A stretch of 64,000 bases of DNA from Synechococcus sp. WH 8109 (GTDB taxonomy: Bacteria > Cyanobacteriota > Cyanobacteriia > PCC-6307 > Cyanobiaceae). The stretch covers positions 496,001-560,000 of the forward strand of contig NZ_CP006882.1 of the NCBI RefSeq assembly GCF_000161795.2. Direction: 5' to 3'. Position 1 is the stretch's first letter; the number at the start of each line of letters is the position of its first letter. The notes below the pieces were generated by a model. It was not told where the DNA came from. It did no database searches and saw only the letters and a list, made by a program, of their open reading frames with translations. A program made the translations under genes and the position numbers. Below, in pieces: positions 1 through 8,120 of this stretch.

Positions 1-1434
1 CAGAGGATTGGTGCTGCCAATATCTGCAACCATGTCGGTTGGATGGGCTCGGTTGTAATTGAATTTGAGAACAAGAAAGTTGGTGTTGTTTGTGTTGAAA
101 AAGTCTGTTGACTGTGCGTTATAAAGGGCTAAAAAGCTGTAGTCTTGATCTGAACTTGTGCTTTCTCCGGTGGTAAATGAGCCAGAGTAATCATTAGAGT
201 CATAGCTCGAGCTGTGATTTGAGAATCCAGATTTAGACCAGCTGCCTTGAATGAAATAGTTTTGGCCAATGGTTAGGCCAGTTAAGGCGTCTCCGCTGCT
301 TAATAAGTTGAACGAATTGTTGGGTAGATAAAGGTTGTAATATGTATGGCTAAAGTTATAAATAACATCTACGCCGTTCCCAAAAGTTATTGTTTCGTCG
401 TTGATTAGCGTCGCGCTGCTGCCCAGGTTTCCTGCGTCTGTCCAGATGACTGAGTCGCCATCATGTTGATATACGTCTTCTCTGCTATATCCTCCTCCCC
501 AAATAATGTCTGCCCCTGGTCCCCCATCAAATATATTTTTGCCGCCTCCGCCATCAAGGCGATCGTGGCCTTTGCCACCTGTTAGTAAATCATTTCCGCC
601 ATTTCCCTTGAGAACGTCATTGCCTTCGTTGTCTGAGGATTCTTGACCGCTTTGATTACCATCGCCACGCATAATATCTTTTTTGCTGGCTCCCCAGATA
701 ATGTCGTCTCCTTCGCCGCCAAATAAGTAATTGAAGGCGCCGCTACCTTCTTCTAAATCCCCTGACCATTTGCCACGGATCTTGTCAGCACCACCACCGC
801 CGTAGATGTAATCTGAACCTCCTCCACCTTTTAGGAAATCGGCGCCACCATACCCATACATGGTGTCAGAGGACCCTGTTCCGTTGAAATTATCGGCACC
901 ATCTGTGCCATAGAAATTTTGAAATTCTGCTTCAAGTTGATTTCCGTTAATATTGATATAGCCATGGTCGTCTTCTTTATGAAAATGATTGTTTTTGTAG
1001 CTTTGCAAGCTATTGTTGGCAGCGCCAAGAAGTTGTTCCGCGAATGCAGCGCCTTCATCGCCTGCTGTATCAGTTTTGTTGAGCTGGTTGTCTAAATAAT
1101 GACCATATTCTTCCGTGAGGAGATTGGCGATGTCCTTGGGATTACTTGCCTGAAGCCAGTCCTGATTGACGTAAATCGTCCCAGTCGCATGCGCAAAAGC
1201 TCCAGCGGCGCCAGGCATGGCGCTGCCCGGTAGCAGCTCAACAGGCGGAAGATCTTGCGTTTCGCCCTTCGCGAGCCGAGTGGCGATGCGCTTCAGCTGG
1301 TCCGTCGCTTGGCCTGGCTTCAGCCGTAGGGCATCAACGCCTGCTGAGAAGAGGCGCCCATCTGCTGCCCAGGTCTGCAGTTGGAGCAACCAACTTTGAT
1401 AGAGCCGATCGTCCAGCGACACCCTGTGAGGCAA
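1..1434 (-). CDS. RTX-type calcium-binding repeat protein (3' part outside window)
   Basis: The reading frame runs off the left edge, so only the N-terminal 478 residues are seen. After about 110 residues of a globular N-terminal region comes a stretch of nonapeptide-like repeats of the GGxGxDxxx type (roughly residues 170-330, for example GGGGADKI, GGEGDDII, GNGGNDLL, GGKGHDRL). These form Ca2+-binding parallel beta rolls in secreted RTX/hemolysin-type proteins. The N-terminal region contains LLTEEYGHYLDNQLN, a segment that recurs in picocyanobacterial RTX surface proteins. The proposed TTG start at 1434 has an AAGGA box 7 nt upstream; two stop codons (TGA TAG) directly precede it, and a GTG at 1422 is the alternative. 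The close preceding stops leave open that the 5' end has been lost. Role in export or cell surface is family knowledge. Confidence 0.85.
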   Translation of the reverse strand, partial: MPHRVSLDDRLYQSWLLQLQTWAADGRLFSAGVDALRLKPGQATDQLKRIATRLAKGETQDLPPVELLPGSAMPGAAGAFAHATGTIYVNQDWLQASNPKDIANLLTEEYGHYLDNQLNKTDTAGDEGAAFAEQLLGAANNSLQSYKNNHFHKEDDHGYININGNQLEAEFQNFYGTDGADNFNGTGSSDTMYGYGGADFLKGGGGSDYIYGGGGADKIRGKWSGDLEEGSGAFNYLFGGEGDDIIWGASKKDIMRGDGNQSGQESSDNEGNDVLKGNGGNDLLTGGKGHDRLDGGGGKNIFDGGPGADIIWGGGYSREDVYQHDGDSVIWTDAGNLGSSATLINDETITFGNGVDVIYNFSHTYYNLYLPNNSFNLLSSGDALTGLTIGQNYFIQGSWSKSGFSNHSSSYDSNDYSGSFTTGESTSSDQDYSFLALYNAQSTDFFNTNNTNFLVLKFNYNRAHPTDMVADIGSTNPL

Positions 1435-1609
1435 CTATCAATCCTTGCGTCGAATTATGAGTGGTTTTGGCTGAGTTTCATGGGCCGAAAAGTACGAAGA
1501 GGCCGCGACTGTTACAGCCCATCACCTCCCCTCGGCATCGGCTCTAAAAGCTTGGACTTCTTCTGTTGCACTCCGTTCTGTCGTCAGCTTGATAAGTGAC
1601 GCACATCAA

Positions 1610-1880
1610 CGGCGTACGCCATCACCGCGGTGGGAGTTGTACCCAGTGCCAGTCATTTGATCTAGCTAGCGGAGGGCGCTGACCACGGCTCCCGGGTTCC
1701 ACTGTTGTATCGCCTGCCCAGCCGCAGCCATCAACGTCTGAATTCACCAGCTCAGCAGCTCCTGCCGATCAATGCCCGTCTCGTCGATGTTGTCCTTGAT
1801 CTGAGACCAGGCCCTCCTTACGAGCTTCTAGCCCTGCGCCCTGGAGACCCCCCCACTATTTCGAGACAAGCGGAGCCACG
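1610..1880 (-). pseudogene. degenerate copy of the small HTH-like protein encoded at 11816-12169
   Basis: Read on the minus strand, this stretch aligns with the C-terminal two thirds of the intact 117-residue gene at 11816-12169 (for example IQTLMAAAGQA, NPGAVVS, LDQMTGTGYNSHRG). Two in-frame stops interrupt it: TGA after QELLSW and TAG before LDQMTG. Nucleotide similarity continues into the segment before them up to GAGACAAGCGG. It is therefore a dead paralog. Confidence 0.8.
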
Positions 1881-2396
1881 GGTGCATGGGGTGTGGCTCT
1901 GCCGCCTCGGCTCCTCTCCCCGCCCTATGCGGAGATGAGCGGAGCCCCGAGCGATGGTGGCTCCGCCGCACACGCAGCTCTCTCACTACCGGTGTGCAAT
2001 TCAGTCGTAACCGCCCTCATCACGGCTAAAGCGACTCACCTAATACCGAATTCCAGATAGGGGATCTAGTCAGCCGTCAGTAGATCCCCCGAGCCAAGAC
2101 CGCCGTTCCCTCGGCCATCTCGCTCAATCCATCACTAGCCACGCAACGCAATGGGAACCAACTGTGTCTCAGGCAGCTACACAAACGGACAACAACGGCC
2201 CAGCCGTTATGAGCCCACACCCGAGCGTTGGCTTGAGCTTCAGCGCAGGCTGGGTCGATGAGGCGGTGGTCAGACATGGCGGCGCCTTGTGCACCTGGGC
2301 GCCATCACTTGTACCAGGTGTGAATGACTGGGAAGACAGTCCCTGCACGTATGCAGCTCCCGCCATAATAAGATCATAACTAGAGGCTTGTTTTCT
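1881..2396. other. non-coding or decayed stretch, no supported gene
   Basis: Short open frames occur on both strands, but none has a recognisable domain or composition like the neighbours. A hairpin-like inverted repeat (GAGCCAC ... GTGGCTC) lies near 1873-1900. I see no tRNA, rRNA or mobile element here. Confidence 0.4.
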
Positions 2397-3040
2397 ATGA
2401 ATAAATACTTTTAACATCCATCGCAGCTGGCGTTGTTGTCGCGTCTGGTGCCTCTGCAGTTGCCGGAACCTATGAAGCTTTGTGCGGAGGAACCAAGTGC
2501 ATGGTGTATCTCAGCGCTTCTGAAACAAGGTTGCCATTTGGCTCAATTTAGCCCCTAAGAGTTACTGATTGGGGCGGAGGCGGCGATAGCAAAATGTCTG
2601 TGGGAACTGGAGTTGCAACAACCATCCTGTTTGACCCGCTTGGACTGCTTGGCTTCATGGCTAAAAACCATGACTTTAATTTCATAGTGAATGGCTATGA
2701 CAATAATGGCAAGAAAACGACTTTAAATGTTTGATTTAAGAATGATAAGTCAGTCAAGAGATTTATAAATGAAATGCAAATGTTGACCAGGCTAGGCATG
2801 GATCAGACTAGGACTATAAAAGAAATAATGGCTGCAGAGGCCATGGGAGGTCCAGCGTCATTTGGAACTCTCGAAGGTGATGCTCAGGCTGAATCCGCGC
2901 TTGGCACTCCACAAGTGGCTGCAGAGCCTAAAGGCAATTGCTGGAGTACATATCTTGACTCAAATCCTGCGATGAAGGCCTAGGCCGAGGCAAACCCAAG
3001 TATGGCAGAGCAAAATAAGAAGAAGTTTGATGACTGTTGA
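2397..3040 (+). pseudogene. disrupted secreted protein gene (frameshift plus three stops)
   Basis: The sequence reads as a single protein with an N-terminal signal-like segment (SIAAGVVVASGASAVAG) if damage is ignored. Just after ATG AAT AAA the frame must shift to continue. In-frame stops lie at 2549-2551 (TAG), 2732-2734 (TGA) and 2981-2983 (TAG), and the frame closes with TGA at 3038-3040. The readable middle carries a hydrophobic Gly/Leu/Phe-rich segment (ILFDPLGLLGFMAK) followed by a charged, Lys-rich part that includes FIVNGYDNNGKKT. The spread of lesions along the gene suggests natural decay rather than a sequencing error. The function of the intact parent is not recognised. Confidence 0.8.
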
Positions 3041-3119
3041 AGTCTTTTGGATTGAATGGAAGCGGTGAAAATATCTAGCGTTAATCGCTATCTTTAAGGT
3101 TCTTGTCTTAGGGCAGCCT

Positions 3120-3181
3120 GTGGTTATGTCGCGGCCACGGAAGTGAACAGTGAACTGAGCATTCAGTTGCGGCTGCTGCAT
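3120..3181 (-). repeat. short partial copy of the 3' end of the remnant at 3549-3900
   Basis: Minus-strand translation gives QQPQLNAQFTVHFRGR, closely matching LLQPQLDRQFEAHFRGR at the end of the remnant around 3549-3600. At DNA level the two 55-base segments are roughly 70% identical by eye. I infer a duplicated fragment of the same unknown gene. Confidence 0.5.
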
Positions 3182-3317
3182 TCGCCTGACCTATTAGGGC
3201 AGGCAATTCCGGCAACGCTTTTTTGGCCGAAGAAGTCCAGGGCATGCCATTGGCTTTGTAGACAAAGAGAAGTTAAGGGCTACAATGAGTAATAGTTGAA
3301 ACTATCTCTAACATATT

Positions 3318-3521
3318 ATGATGCCAAAACGCTTATTGAAAAGGCTTTTACGATCACTTCTAATTGTTCTTATTCTTGCAATCCTTGCTTTTTCAGTAGC
3401 GGGTATGTTGCTGCCAGCCGTGGTATTAGTCTGCGACCTTGTCGAAAAGTTTTTTGGGTTTAATGCTTGCAGTAATTTGCTCTTTAAATTGAATAATAGT
3501 GGCATATATATTTCTAATTAG
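3318..3521 (+). CDS. small predicted membrane protein, unknown function
   Basis: A 67-residue frame with a basic N-terminus (MMPKRLLKRLLR) and one long hydrophobic segment (about residues 13-43), followed by a short polar C-terminus with two Cys. The basic-then-hydrophobic layout fits an N-in membrane anchor. Base composition is AT-richer than the core genes. The opposite strand is also open over most of this stretch, so the call rests only on the protein pattern. No family recognised. Confidence 0.4.
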   Translation: MMPKRLLKRLLRSLLIVLILAILAFSVAGMLLPAVVLVCDLVEKFFGFNACSNLLFKLNNSGIYISN

Positions 3522-3978
3522 TGCAAGAAATATTTTGACCACTTCAACTCAGCGACCACGGAAGTGCGCTTCAAATTGCCGGTCAAGCTGCGGTTGCAGC
3601 AACATCACCCTTAAGGAATTGAAGCATCCGCAGGCTGCCATGTACTGACCATCGCGTTCAGCTTTGGCCGCCAGGAGTTGATATTACGTAGCCAACCCAC
3701 CATGTGCTGAAGCTCAACTGAGTTCAGGGCGGTTGCAGGCTTACTTGAGAGTGCTTCCCATGCCATTGGGATCAGGCGTAGCCGTCAGAGCGCAGCTTGC
3801 GCATGGCATTGGCCTCCATCAGTAGCTCCCAGAAGTTCAGTCAAGCGGACACTGTTGATGGTGGTACGTCGGCATGCCTGAGGGTGAGCGCCAGATGGAA
3901 ATTAATGAGCATGTTAAGTATTGACAGCGAAGTCCTAGATTGTGTCTGACTTTAACTTGAAAAATGATTGTATAGGCG
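3522..3978. other. non-coding or decayed stretch holding a gene remnant
   Basis: Apart from the minus-strand remnant listed at 3549-3900, I see no intact gene, RNA or mobile element in this 457-base stretch. Confidence 0.4.
3549..3900 (-). pseudogene. remnant of an unrecognised gene
   Basis: Minus-strand frames give protein-like pieces that join only across stops and frameshifts: LNFWELLMEANAMRKLR, then NRPELSSVELQHMVGWLRNI, then after a one-base shift YQLLAAKAERDGQYMAACG and LLQPQLDRQFEAHFRGR, ending in TGA at 3549-3551. The last piece has a second partial copy at 3120-3181. No family could be named. The amino-acid-like composition of the pieces argues for a decayed gene rather than chance, but without an intact relative this is tentative. 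Confidence 0.4.
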
Positions 3979-4488
3979 TTAGTCAATTTCAGGAAATACC
4001 CTTTTCTGATAATTCATTTCGGACTCACTTACGCTACGGCATTGACCTTTGCGATCCCAAGCGCTAATTGTATCCCAGTCAAGAATGTATTTGCTTTTAA
4101 AGCTTAGCGTGTTTCTGTTCAGGTCTACGTGCATTAATTCTGAGCCTAATTCGTCATTCTTGGAAAAGAATAAGTTTATTTGGTTGGCGTTGCTAGCTGC
4201 GATGTCCATCACGAAATATGCACCCTCTTCTGAATACAGCGCTTGTTTGCGTTTGAAGTCAACGAGAAGGCTAAATGGGGCGGAAAATTCTTGTTCTTTC
4301 TCAATTATTTTAAGTGTAGCTTTTTTACCTGCCTTGTCCCACTTGGCGCTATATTCTAATTTTATTGCTTGTTGTTCTTCGCAATTCAAGGCCAGTCGGT
4401 TGGCACCCGCGTATCCAGATCTTGTTTCCGCAAGACTTAGAAATAAAGCTACAATAGTAAAGCTTTTAGCCAAAAGAAGATTCGTCAT
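3979..4488 (-). CDS. secreted protein of unknown function
   Basis: The 169-residue product starts with a typical signal peptide (basic-polar start, hydrophobic core LLLAKSFTIVALFLSLA, then a polar stretch near residue 25). The mature part is rich in Lys, Glu and Ser, with alternating hydrophobic residues that suggest a beta-rich fold, and has one Cys near residue 36 and one near 150 that could form a disulphide. Coding composition is AT-rich compared with the core genes further right. No family recognised; exported location is inferred from the signal peptide. Confidence 0.75.
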   Translation of the reverse strand: MTNLLLAKSFTIVALFLSLAETRSGYAGANRLALNCEEQQAIKLEYSAKWDKAGKKATLKIIEKEQEFSAPFSLLVDFKRKQALYSEEGAYFVMDIAASNANQINLFFSKNDELGSELMHVDLNRNTLSFKSKYILDWDTISAWDRKGQCRSVSESEMNYQKRVFPEID

Positions 4489-4767
4489 TCTTGCGGACTT
4501 TGATTCTTGAGGCTCTCCCCGTCATAACACGCAATCGCCGTATTATCTCGACTATGTGACTGGCGTTTGCGCTCAGACGGTGATCAGTCGGACCAGGATC
4601 TCCATGGACCTCAACCGCATTTTTGGCACTAGCACCGCTCAACGTCCTCACTCCAAGATTTTGCGCATCACTTTACGCATCAAAAGTGATACTTAGCGTT
4701 CTGGTATCAAAAAGGCGGCCCATGTGGATCGCTTAAATACTAGTGCTGGACTAGTTTTTTTGAAGAA
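4489..4767. other. intergenic stretch with possible integration-related element
   Basis: No gene is supported here. The minus strand of about 4660-4690 reads TGCGTAAAGTGATGCGCAAA and resembles TGCGCATAAACGTGCGCAAA on the minus strand of about 12233-12262. Both lie shortly 3' of a minus-strand tRNA sequence (a fragment here, intact tRNA-Arg there). The resemblance was found by eye. Confidence 0.35.
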
Positions 4768-4815
4768 TGGAGCCAAGGAGACTCGAACTCCTGACCCCCT
4801 GCTACTCGTGCAGTT
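4768..4815 (-). pseudogene. tRNA 3'-part fragment
   Basis: On the minus strand the segment ends with a perfect T arm (stem AGGAG, loop TTCGAGT, stem CTCCT) followed by TGGCTCCA, the look of a tRNA acceptor 3' strand. Upstream is an anticodon-arm-like hairpin CTGC ACGAGTA GCAG, but the loop lacks the usual T33. No D arm or 5' acceptor strand follows. A 3' tRNA fragment like this is the usual footprint of an element that integrates into tRNA genes. The amino acid identity was not assigned. Confidence 0.55.
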
Positions 4816-4954
4816 AGTCATACAGCCCAAAACAGAAACCACAGCTGCAACAAGCAACGGCAGACACCGCTGTTGTGCACTCATCAGTGCGCCAGAGCTT
4901 CTATCGACGACACCAACTCACCAGAAATAATCCAGGTGTACTCAAGTTCGCGTC

Positions 4955-5191
4955 ATGGAATCAATGGAGGAAGGGGGCCACGCTGACGACCGTGTGATCC
5001 AGCGGCAGTACAGCGAGAAGGTCTGCATGTCGTGCGCGTGGTCCTCCTACGGAATCGATGCTCACTGCCACACCTGCGTTGGCTGCGCCCTGATGGAGGC
5101 GTTGCTGGAGCAAGGTCAACACCTCACTCACGGCTGCCTCAACTGGAAGCCAGTGCACCAAATGGAAACAGGTCCCGCTGTCGCGGCATGA
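4955..5191 (+). CDS. small Cys/His-rich protein, unknown function
   Basis: The 78-residue frame has a cluster of metal-binding-type residues in its centre: CMSC, then CHTCVGC 13 residues later, then a His and a Cys (HGCLNW). The pattern resembles a small zinc-ribbon or treble-clef protein, but no family is recognised. The opposite strand is open across the same stretch, so the Cys pattern is the only argument. The start ATG at 4955 is followed by a second ATG four codons on. No operon partner is evident. Confidence 0.4.
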   Translation: MESMEEGGHADDRVIQRQYSEKVCMSCAWSSYGIDAHCHTCVGCALMEALLEQGQHLTHGCLNWKPVHQMETGPAVAA

Positions 5192-5513
5192 AAAAGCCGG
5201 GTGCAGTTCCCCCCGCAACCCGGCCTCGACGCAAATCAAGTCGTTCTGAAGCTGGACTTGGCCCCTCCCGAAGTGACTCAGTTCTGGCTCAACTGTCTAG
5301 CTGAATACATGAGCTGACTGGCGCATTGACTCAGGGGGCGGCGTCACCCCCACATCTGTCCAAGAGTTTGAGCAGTCAGGGGTTGCTGACCCTAGGTATT
5401 AATGCTCTCTGGTCAGCTGCGGAGGGTTCCCTATGTTTTACGAGTTCTCAGATCTGTAGGCCCCCTTTCAGCAGCATCAGGTCCAGCGCCTCCGCTTTTG
5501 GAAACGCCAATCG
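5192..5513. other. intergenic stretch without a supported gene
   Basis: Open frames here lack recognisable composition. It probably carries the promoter of the small genes from 5514 on, but no clear promoter motif was identified. Confidence 0.35.
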
Positions 5514-5660
5514 ATGACTGACCACACCCTCAGCATCTCCGCCGCACTGCGTGAAGCGCAGCTGCAGCGTCTTGAGGCTTCTCTGGCTTCAAAGTCAGCA
5601 GCCAAGCCTGAGCCCCAAGTCGAGGCCCCCAACGACAAGGACGAATCAGTTCGCGACTGA
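5514..5660 (+). CDS. small soluble protein of 48 residues, unknown function
   Basis: ATG at 5514 opens a frame ending in TGA at 5660. The N-terminal half is helix-forming with spaced Leu (ISAALREAQLQRLEASLAS); the C-terminal half is Lys/Glu/Pro-rich and polar. Codon use with G or C in third positions matches core genes rather than the AT-rich orphans nearby. Such amphipathic-helix-plus-charged-tail small proteins are common in picocyanobacteria; no function is known to me. Confidence 0.55.
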   Translation: MTDHTLSISAALREAQLQRLEASLASKSAAKPEPQVEAPNDKDESVRD

Positions 5661-5744
5661 CCGTTAACGGTCGCTCTTCAGCCCTTGATCAGCACGGCAT
5701 ATTGAGGGCATCCAGCTCCTGCTGATGTTCTCTGAATACTTGTT

Positions 5745-5864
5745 GTGGAGGCGTTTGTCCCGATAGTTTTGGGCTTCTTGCTCGCCTGGTTCACCACCCG
5801 GCTGATCATTTGGTTTTTCAGCCCTGATCGGTATCGGCGAGATCGCAGTTCAGAGGATGGATGA
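5745..5864 (+). CDS. small single-pass membrane protein (39 residues)
   Basis: A GTG start at 5745 is the only usable start after the in-frame stop upstream. The product has one hydrophobic helix with aromatic residues (FVPIVLGFLLAWFTTRLIIW) followed by a basic-acidic tail (RYRRDRSSEDG). Its 3' end overlaps the ATG of the next small gene by 8 bases (ATG at 5857, TGA at 5862-5864), which suggests translational coupling. The positive residues after the helix suggest a cytoplasmic C-terminus. Function unknown. Confidence 0.5.
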   Translation: MEAFVPIVLGFLLAWFTTRLIIWFFSPDRYRRDRSSEDG

Positions 5865-5991
5865 CCGCCTAAAGGTCGCTCTTAGTGCGACGGTCATCGC
5901 GGCGATCTTCGCTTTCGGGGCCGGTGGGAACTGGTTCGTTTTCCTTGTGCTCACCTCTATGGCAATCCTTGTGACCTGGGAGTTCCGCTAA
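5857..5991 (+). CDS. small membrane protein (44 residues)
   Basis: ATG at 5857 overlaps the end of the upstream small gene. After MDDRLK the rest is hydrophobic with a Gly-rich turn (FGAGGN) between two short segments, so it could form a helical hairpin in the membrane. It ends in EFR and TAA at 5989-5991. The two overlapping frames may encode partner subunits; this is inference from overlap only. Confidence 0.55.
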   Translation: MDDRLKVALSATVIAAIFAFGAGGNWFVFLVLTSMAILVTWEFR

Positions 5992-5998
5992 GAAGCAA

Positions 5999-6073
5999 AT
6001 GAAAAACCTTCTCCTGCTTTTGGTTATTGCGGCATCTATCTGGTTGGAGGGGGCTCAGAGATCAGGAATATGA
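5999..6073 (+). CDS. very short frame resembling a truncated signal peptide
   Basis: ATG at 5999 begins MKNLLLLLVIAASIWLEGAQ and stops at 6071-6073. It looks like a signal peptide whose mature part is missing, and its 3' end overlaps the stop region of the minus-strand gene at 6062. Either a micro-protein or the 5' stump of a lost gene. Confidence 0.25.
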   Translation: MKNLLLLLVIAASIWLEGAQRSGI

Positions 6074-6391
6074 AAACATAAGCCAAATAGCAAATATCAA
6101 TAAAGGCAAATCAAGCAGCATCCAGTTGCCAATCCTTGTCTGCTCATATGTTTTGCAAAAAGGTATTTTAATTCTCCATCCACCAGCCTTTTCGATCCAA
6201 TAATTATGCTCTCTTTGTTTGTATCGAATCTCTCTAAAGAAAATGAAGTATTTTGTTTCGCGTATTCTTACCCCCAGCCTACGGTCCAGAACTGCGTCTC
6301 TCCACTCATAGCTTTCATCTTCGACGAAGTTTCCTTTTTTGAAGCGACTCCATGACCAGTGATGGACGGTGGCAAAGAAGTGGAAATTCAT
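6062..6391 (-). CDS. hypothetical protein with C-terminal membrane segment
   Basis: The 109-residue product is rich in aromatic and basic residues (many W, F, R, K) and ends with one hydrophobic stretch (LLDLPLLIFAIWLMF) close to the C-terminus, the layout of a tail-anchored or C-terminally anchored protein. Coding sequence is AT-rich, unlike the core genes, which fits foreign origin. No family recognised; the gene may start at an internal site. Confidence 0.5.
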   Translation of the reverse strand: MNFHFFATVHHWSWSRFKKGNFVEDESYEWRDAVLDRRLGVRIRETKYFIFFREIRYKQREHNYWIEKAGGWRIKIPFCKTYEQTRIGNWMLLDLPLLIFAIWLMFSYS

Positions 6392-6615
6392 GTTGTTGGT
6401 TGCAGCTGAAGTCTATTCATTGCATAAGTTTATCTATTATTTTCAAAAAAAAACATAGTCTGCTTGAGCATCTCCTTTCCAGCTGGGAGTCTCAACTCCC
6501 CCAGCCGAGGGATTTTTGGGACGAGTTTTCTCCCCCCATCTGGTTAACTGTCCTCAGCCAGCTCAATGATGTTCCGCAGCGTTGTCCACTGGAGTGCGCT
6601 CCACAGAGGTGGTCC

Positions 6616-7023
6616 TCACTGCGGCAGGTCCAAATATCCATTCGCAGCTTCAGTCCACGACGGCGCTTGCCACAATGGTGAATCAAACCGACACGCCCTG
6701 TGTTTTTGGACGTGCTCACGCAGAGACGTCAACCCATAGGGGTCCGCCTCCAAATAAATAGCCCTCTTGCCCTCCTCAGCCTTGAGAGAAATACGTTGAA
6801 GGCTTGTCGCCATGTGGACCATCAGATGCTGAGCATCGTGTGAATCAATGCTCAGTTGCAGCTGATCATGCGCCCAACGACAGTCCCGCTGGGCAGATGA
6901 ACGTGAGCACTCACATTGAGACATCTGTGCGGTCACGACATCGCTGAACCCCTTTCCCTGGCTGACTAGAGCCACCGCTGATTCATGGCTTCTGTGGCGT
7001 TCAGCTCTGCTAGTTCTGGCCAT
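6616..7023 (-). CDS. putative small DNA-binding (terminase-small-subunit-like) protein
   Basis: The 135-residue product begins MARTSRAERHR and follows the same layout as the 117-residue protein at 11816-12169: MAR start, about 35 residues of helices, an SRS...R motif, a W..(D/Q)QL region and a later helical part. The N-terminal half fits a helix-turn-helix of the kind seen in phage small terminase subunits and related orphan genes, but identity is weak and the assignment is inference. It lies head to head with a secreted-protein gene at 7153. It may be one more member of the mosaic family of this region. Confidence 0.5.
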   Translation of the reverse strand: MARTSRAERHRSHESAVALVSQGKGFSDVVTAQMSQCECSRSSAQRDCRWAHDQLQLSIDSHDAQHLMVHMATSLQRISLKAEEGKRAIYLEADPYGLTSLREHVQKHRACRFDSPLWQAPSWTEAANGYLDLPQ

Positions 7024-7152
7024 GGTTCAGCCCCAAAAAATCGATATGTCTTTGTGGTCTCAACAACCGCTTTTAGAGATCAGCGCCACTATCGGCTATG
7101 GCCGAAAACTGGATTTGTGGGCATATTGCATGTGCTGTTGCTTTGTCAAAAT

Positions 7153-7527
7153 ATGCGTGGCTTTCTTCTCGCACTTGGACTTGTACTCCTGAGGGGTATT
7201 AGCCCAGGACTTGCCCACCATCAGGACGCGCCATGGATTAGGTGGTCGGAATATAATTACACATTTGGCTCTAAAACAGTAAATAAGTGCATGCTAAATG
7301 CTAATTCAGTTCTCATCAAGAACGGATTATCCTCAGACATGGGTAGTGATATGAATGACAAGGGAACTTATGGCTTTGTGAACGGCTGGACCAAAGACTT
7401 CAAGACAATAGCGGTGATTGTTTGCAATTATAATGACAAGGAAACGACCATAATGCTCTCTCATTATGGGAAGTCTATTGACAGTACTGACGACTTATTT
7501 AACAAGCTTAGAAAAAGCAAATGGTGA
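7153..7527 (+). CDS. small secreted protein, unknown function
   Basis: I place the start at ATG 7153, where a clear signal peptide begins (MRGFLLALGLVLLRGISPGLA, cleavage near LAHH); the frame is open further upstream but that part overlaps the divergent gene. The mature part of about 100 residues has two Cys (near residues 49 and 94) that could pair, and many Asn, Asp and Lys. AT-rich codons. It resembles other small exported orphan proteins of picocyanobacteria in layout only; no domain recognised. Confidence 0.65.
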   Translation: MRGFLLALGLVLLRGISPGLAHHQDAPWIRWSEYNYTFGSKTVNKCMLNANSVLIKNGLSSDMGSDMNDKGTYGFVNGWTKDFKTIAVIVCNYNDKETTIMLSHYGKSIDSTDDLFNKLRKSKW

Positions 7528-7696
7528 TGCGCCAAAAAGCAATGTATCTATAGCCATAGCTTGAAGAGATCAGGGCCGTTGGCGCGAGCTGCTCCAACAC
7601 GTACTCCGAACCCAAAAAAGGGTGCGTCACTCGATCGTCAACACACAGCAGCATCTCGAAGCAGTTCGAGCAACTCAAGTGCTAGTTGATGGCATT

Positions 7697-7716
7697 AACC
7701 CAGTAAAAACTGGGTT
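7697..7716. other. perfect 7-bp hairpin
   Basis: AACCCAG and CTGGGTT flank an A-rich 6-base loop. Neither strand has a T-run after it, so it is not a typical intrinsic terminator. It lies between two convergent genes (ends at 7527 and 7782). Confidence 0.35.
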
Positions 7717-7781
7717 GATCCAATTCGCCTGACTATCGAAGCTCCCTGACCATGCCCTCTAGGAAGAGATTCCAGAAAGAT

Positions 7782-8120
7782 TCAGAAGCGGAACACTTCG
7801 GGGCTGCCGGTGATCTTGGTTTCGGCATGCGTGTTGATGCCGTAACCGCGGTGGTAGTTGTATCCGGTGCCGGTCATGTGATCGAGCTGCCGGATGCAGG
7901 CCACCAGAGCGCCGGGGTTCTTCTGCTGCATTGCCTGCCCAGCTGCGGCTATCAACGTTTGGATTGACCAGGACAGCAGCTCCTGCGCCAGCCGTGGCGC
8001 TGAGTTGGCCAGGACGTTGTTGGCCGTGTTCAGGTTCTCCCTGACCACCCGCTCAACCTCGATTGCTCGTTCTGAGAACTGACCAACTTGCTGAGACAGA
8101 ACACCTAGCGGAAGATGCAA
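7782..8120 (-). CDS. mosaic paralog sharing the C-terminal module of 11816-12169
   Basis: The 112-residue product joins a unique helical N-terminus (residues 1-45, possible coiled coil) to a C-terminal module nearly identical to that of the gene at 11816 (QELLSWSIQTL, GQAMQQKNPGA, IRQLDHMTGTGY). About 130 bases are roughly 90% identical and similarity stops abruptly at CAGCTCCTG. After the module it carries its own tail (GINTHAETKITGSPEV). The N-terminal DNA-binding-like part of the relative is absent, so this may be a domain-swapped gene or a fragment captured behind another start. Confidence 0.5.
   Translation of the reverse strand: MHLPLGVLSQQVGQFSERAIEVERVVRENLNTANNVLANSAPRLAQELLSWSIQTLIAAAGQAMQQKNPGALVACIRQLDHMTGTGYNYHRGYGINTHAETKITGSPEVFRF

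Noticed and set aside
1705-1938. 77-residue frame on +
   Set aside because: It is the reverse of the degenerate copy of the module at 1610-1880.
2077-2417. Small frames on both strands
   Set aside because: No domain, weak composition, mutual overlap; not supported as genes.
4724-4930. Open frame on + with ETRTPDPLL-type start
   Set aside because: This protein pattern is the classic false translation of a tRNA antisense strand; here it covers the tRNA fragment at 4768-4815.
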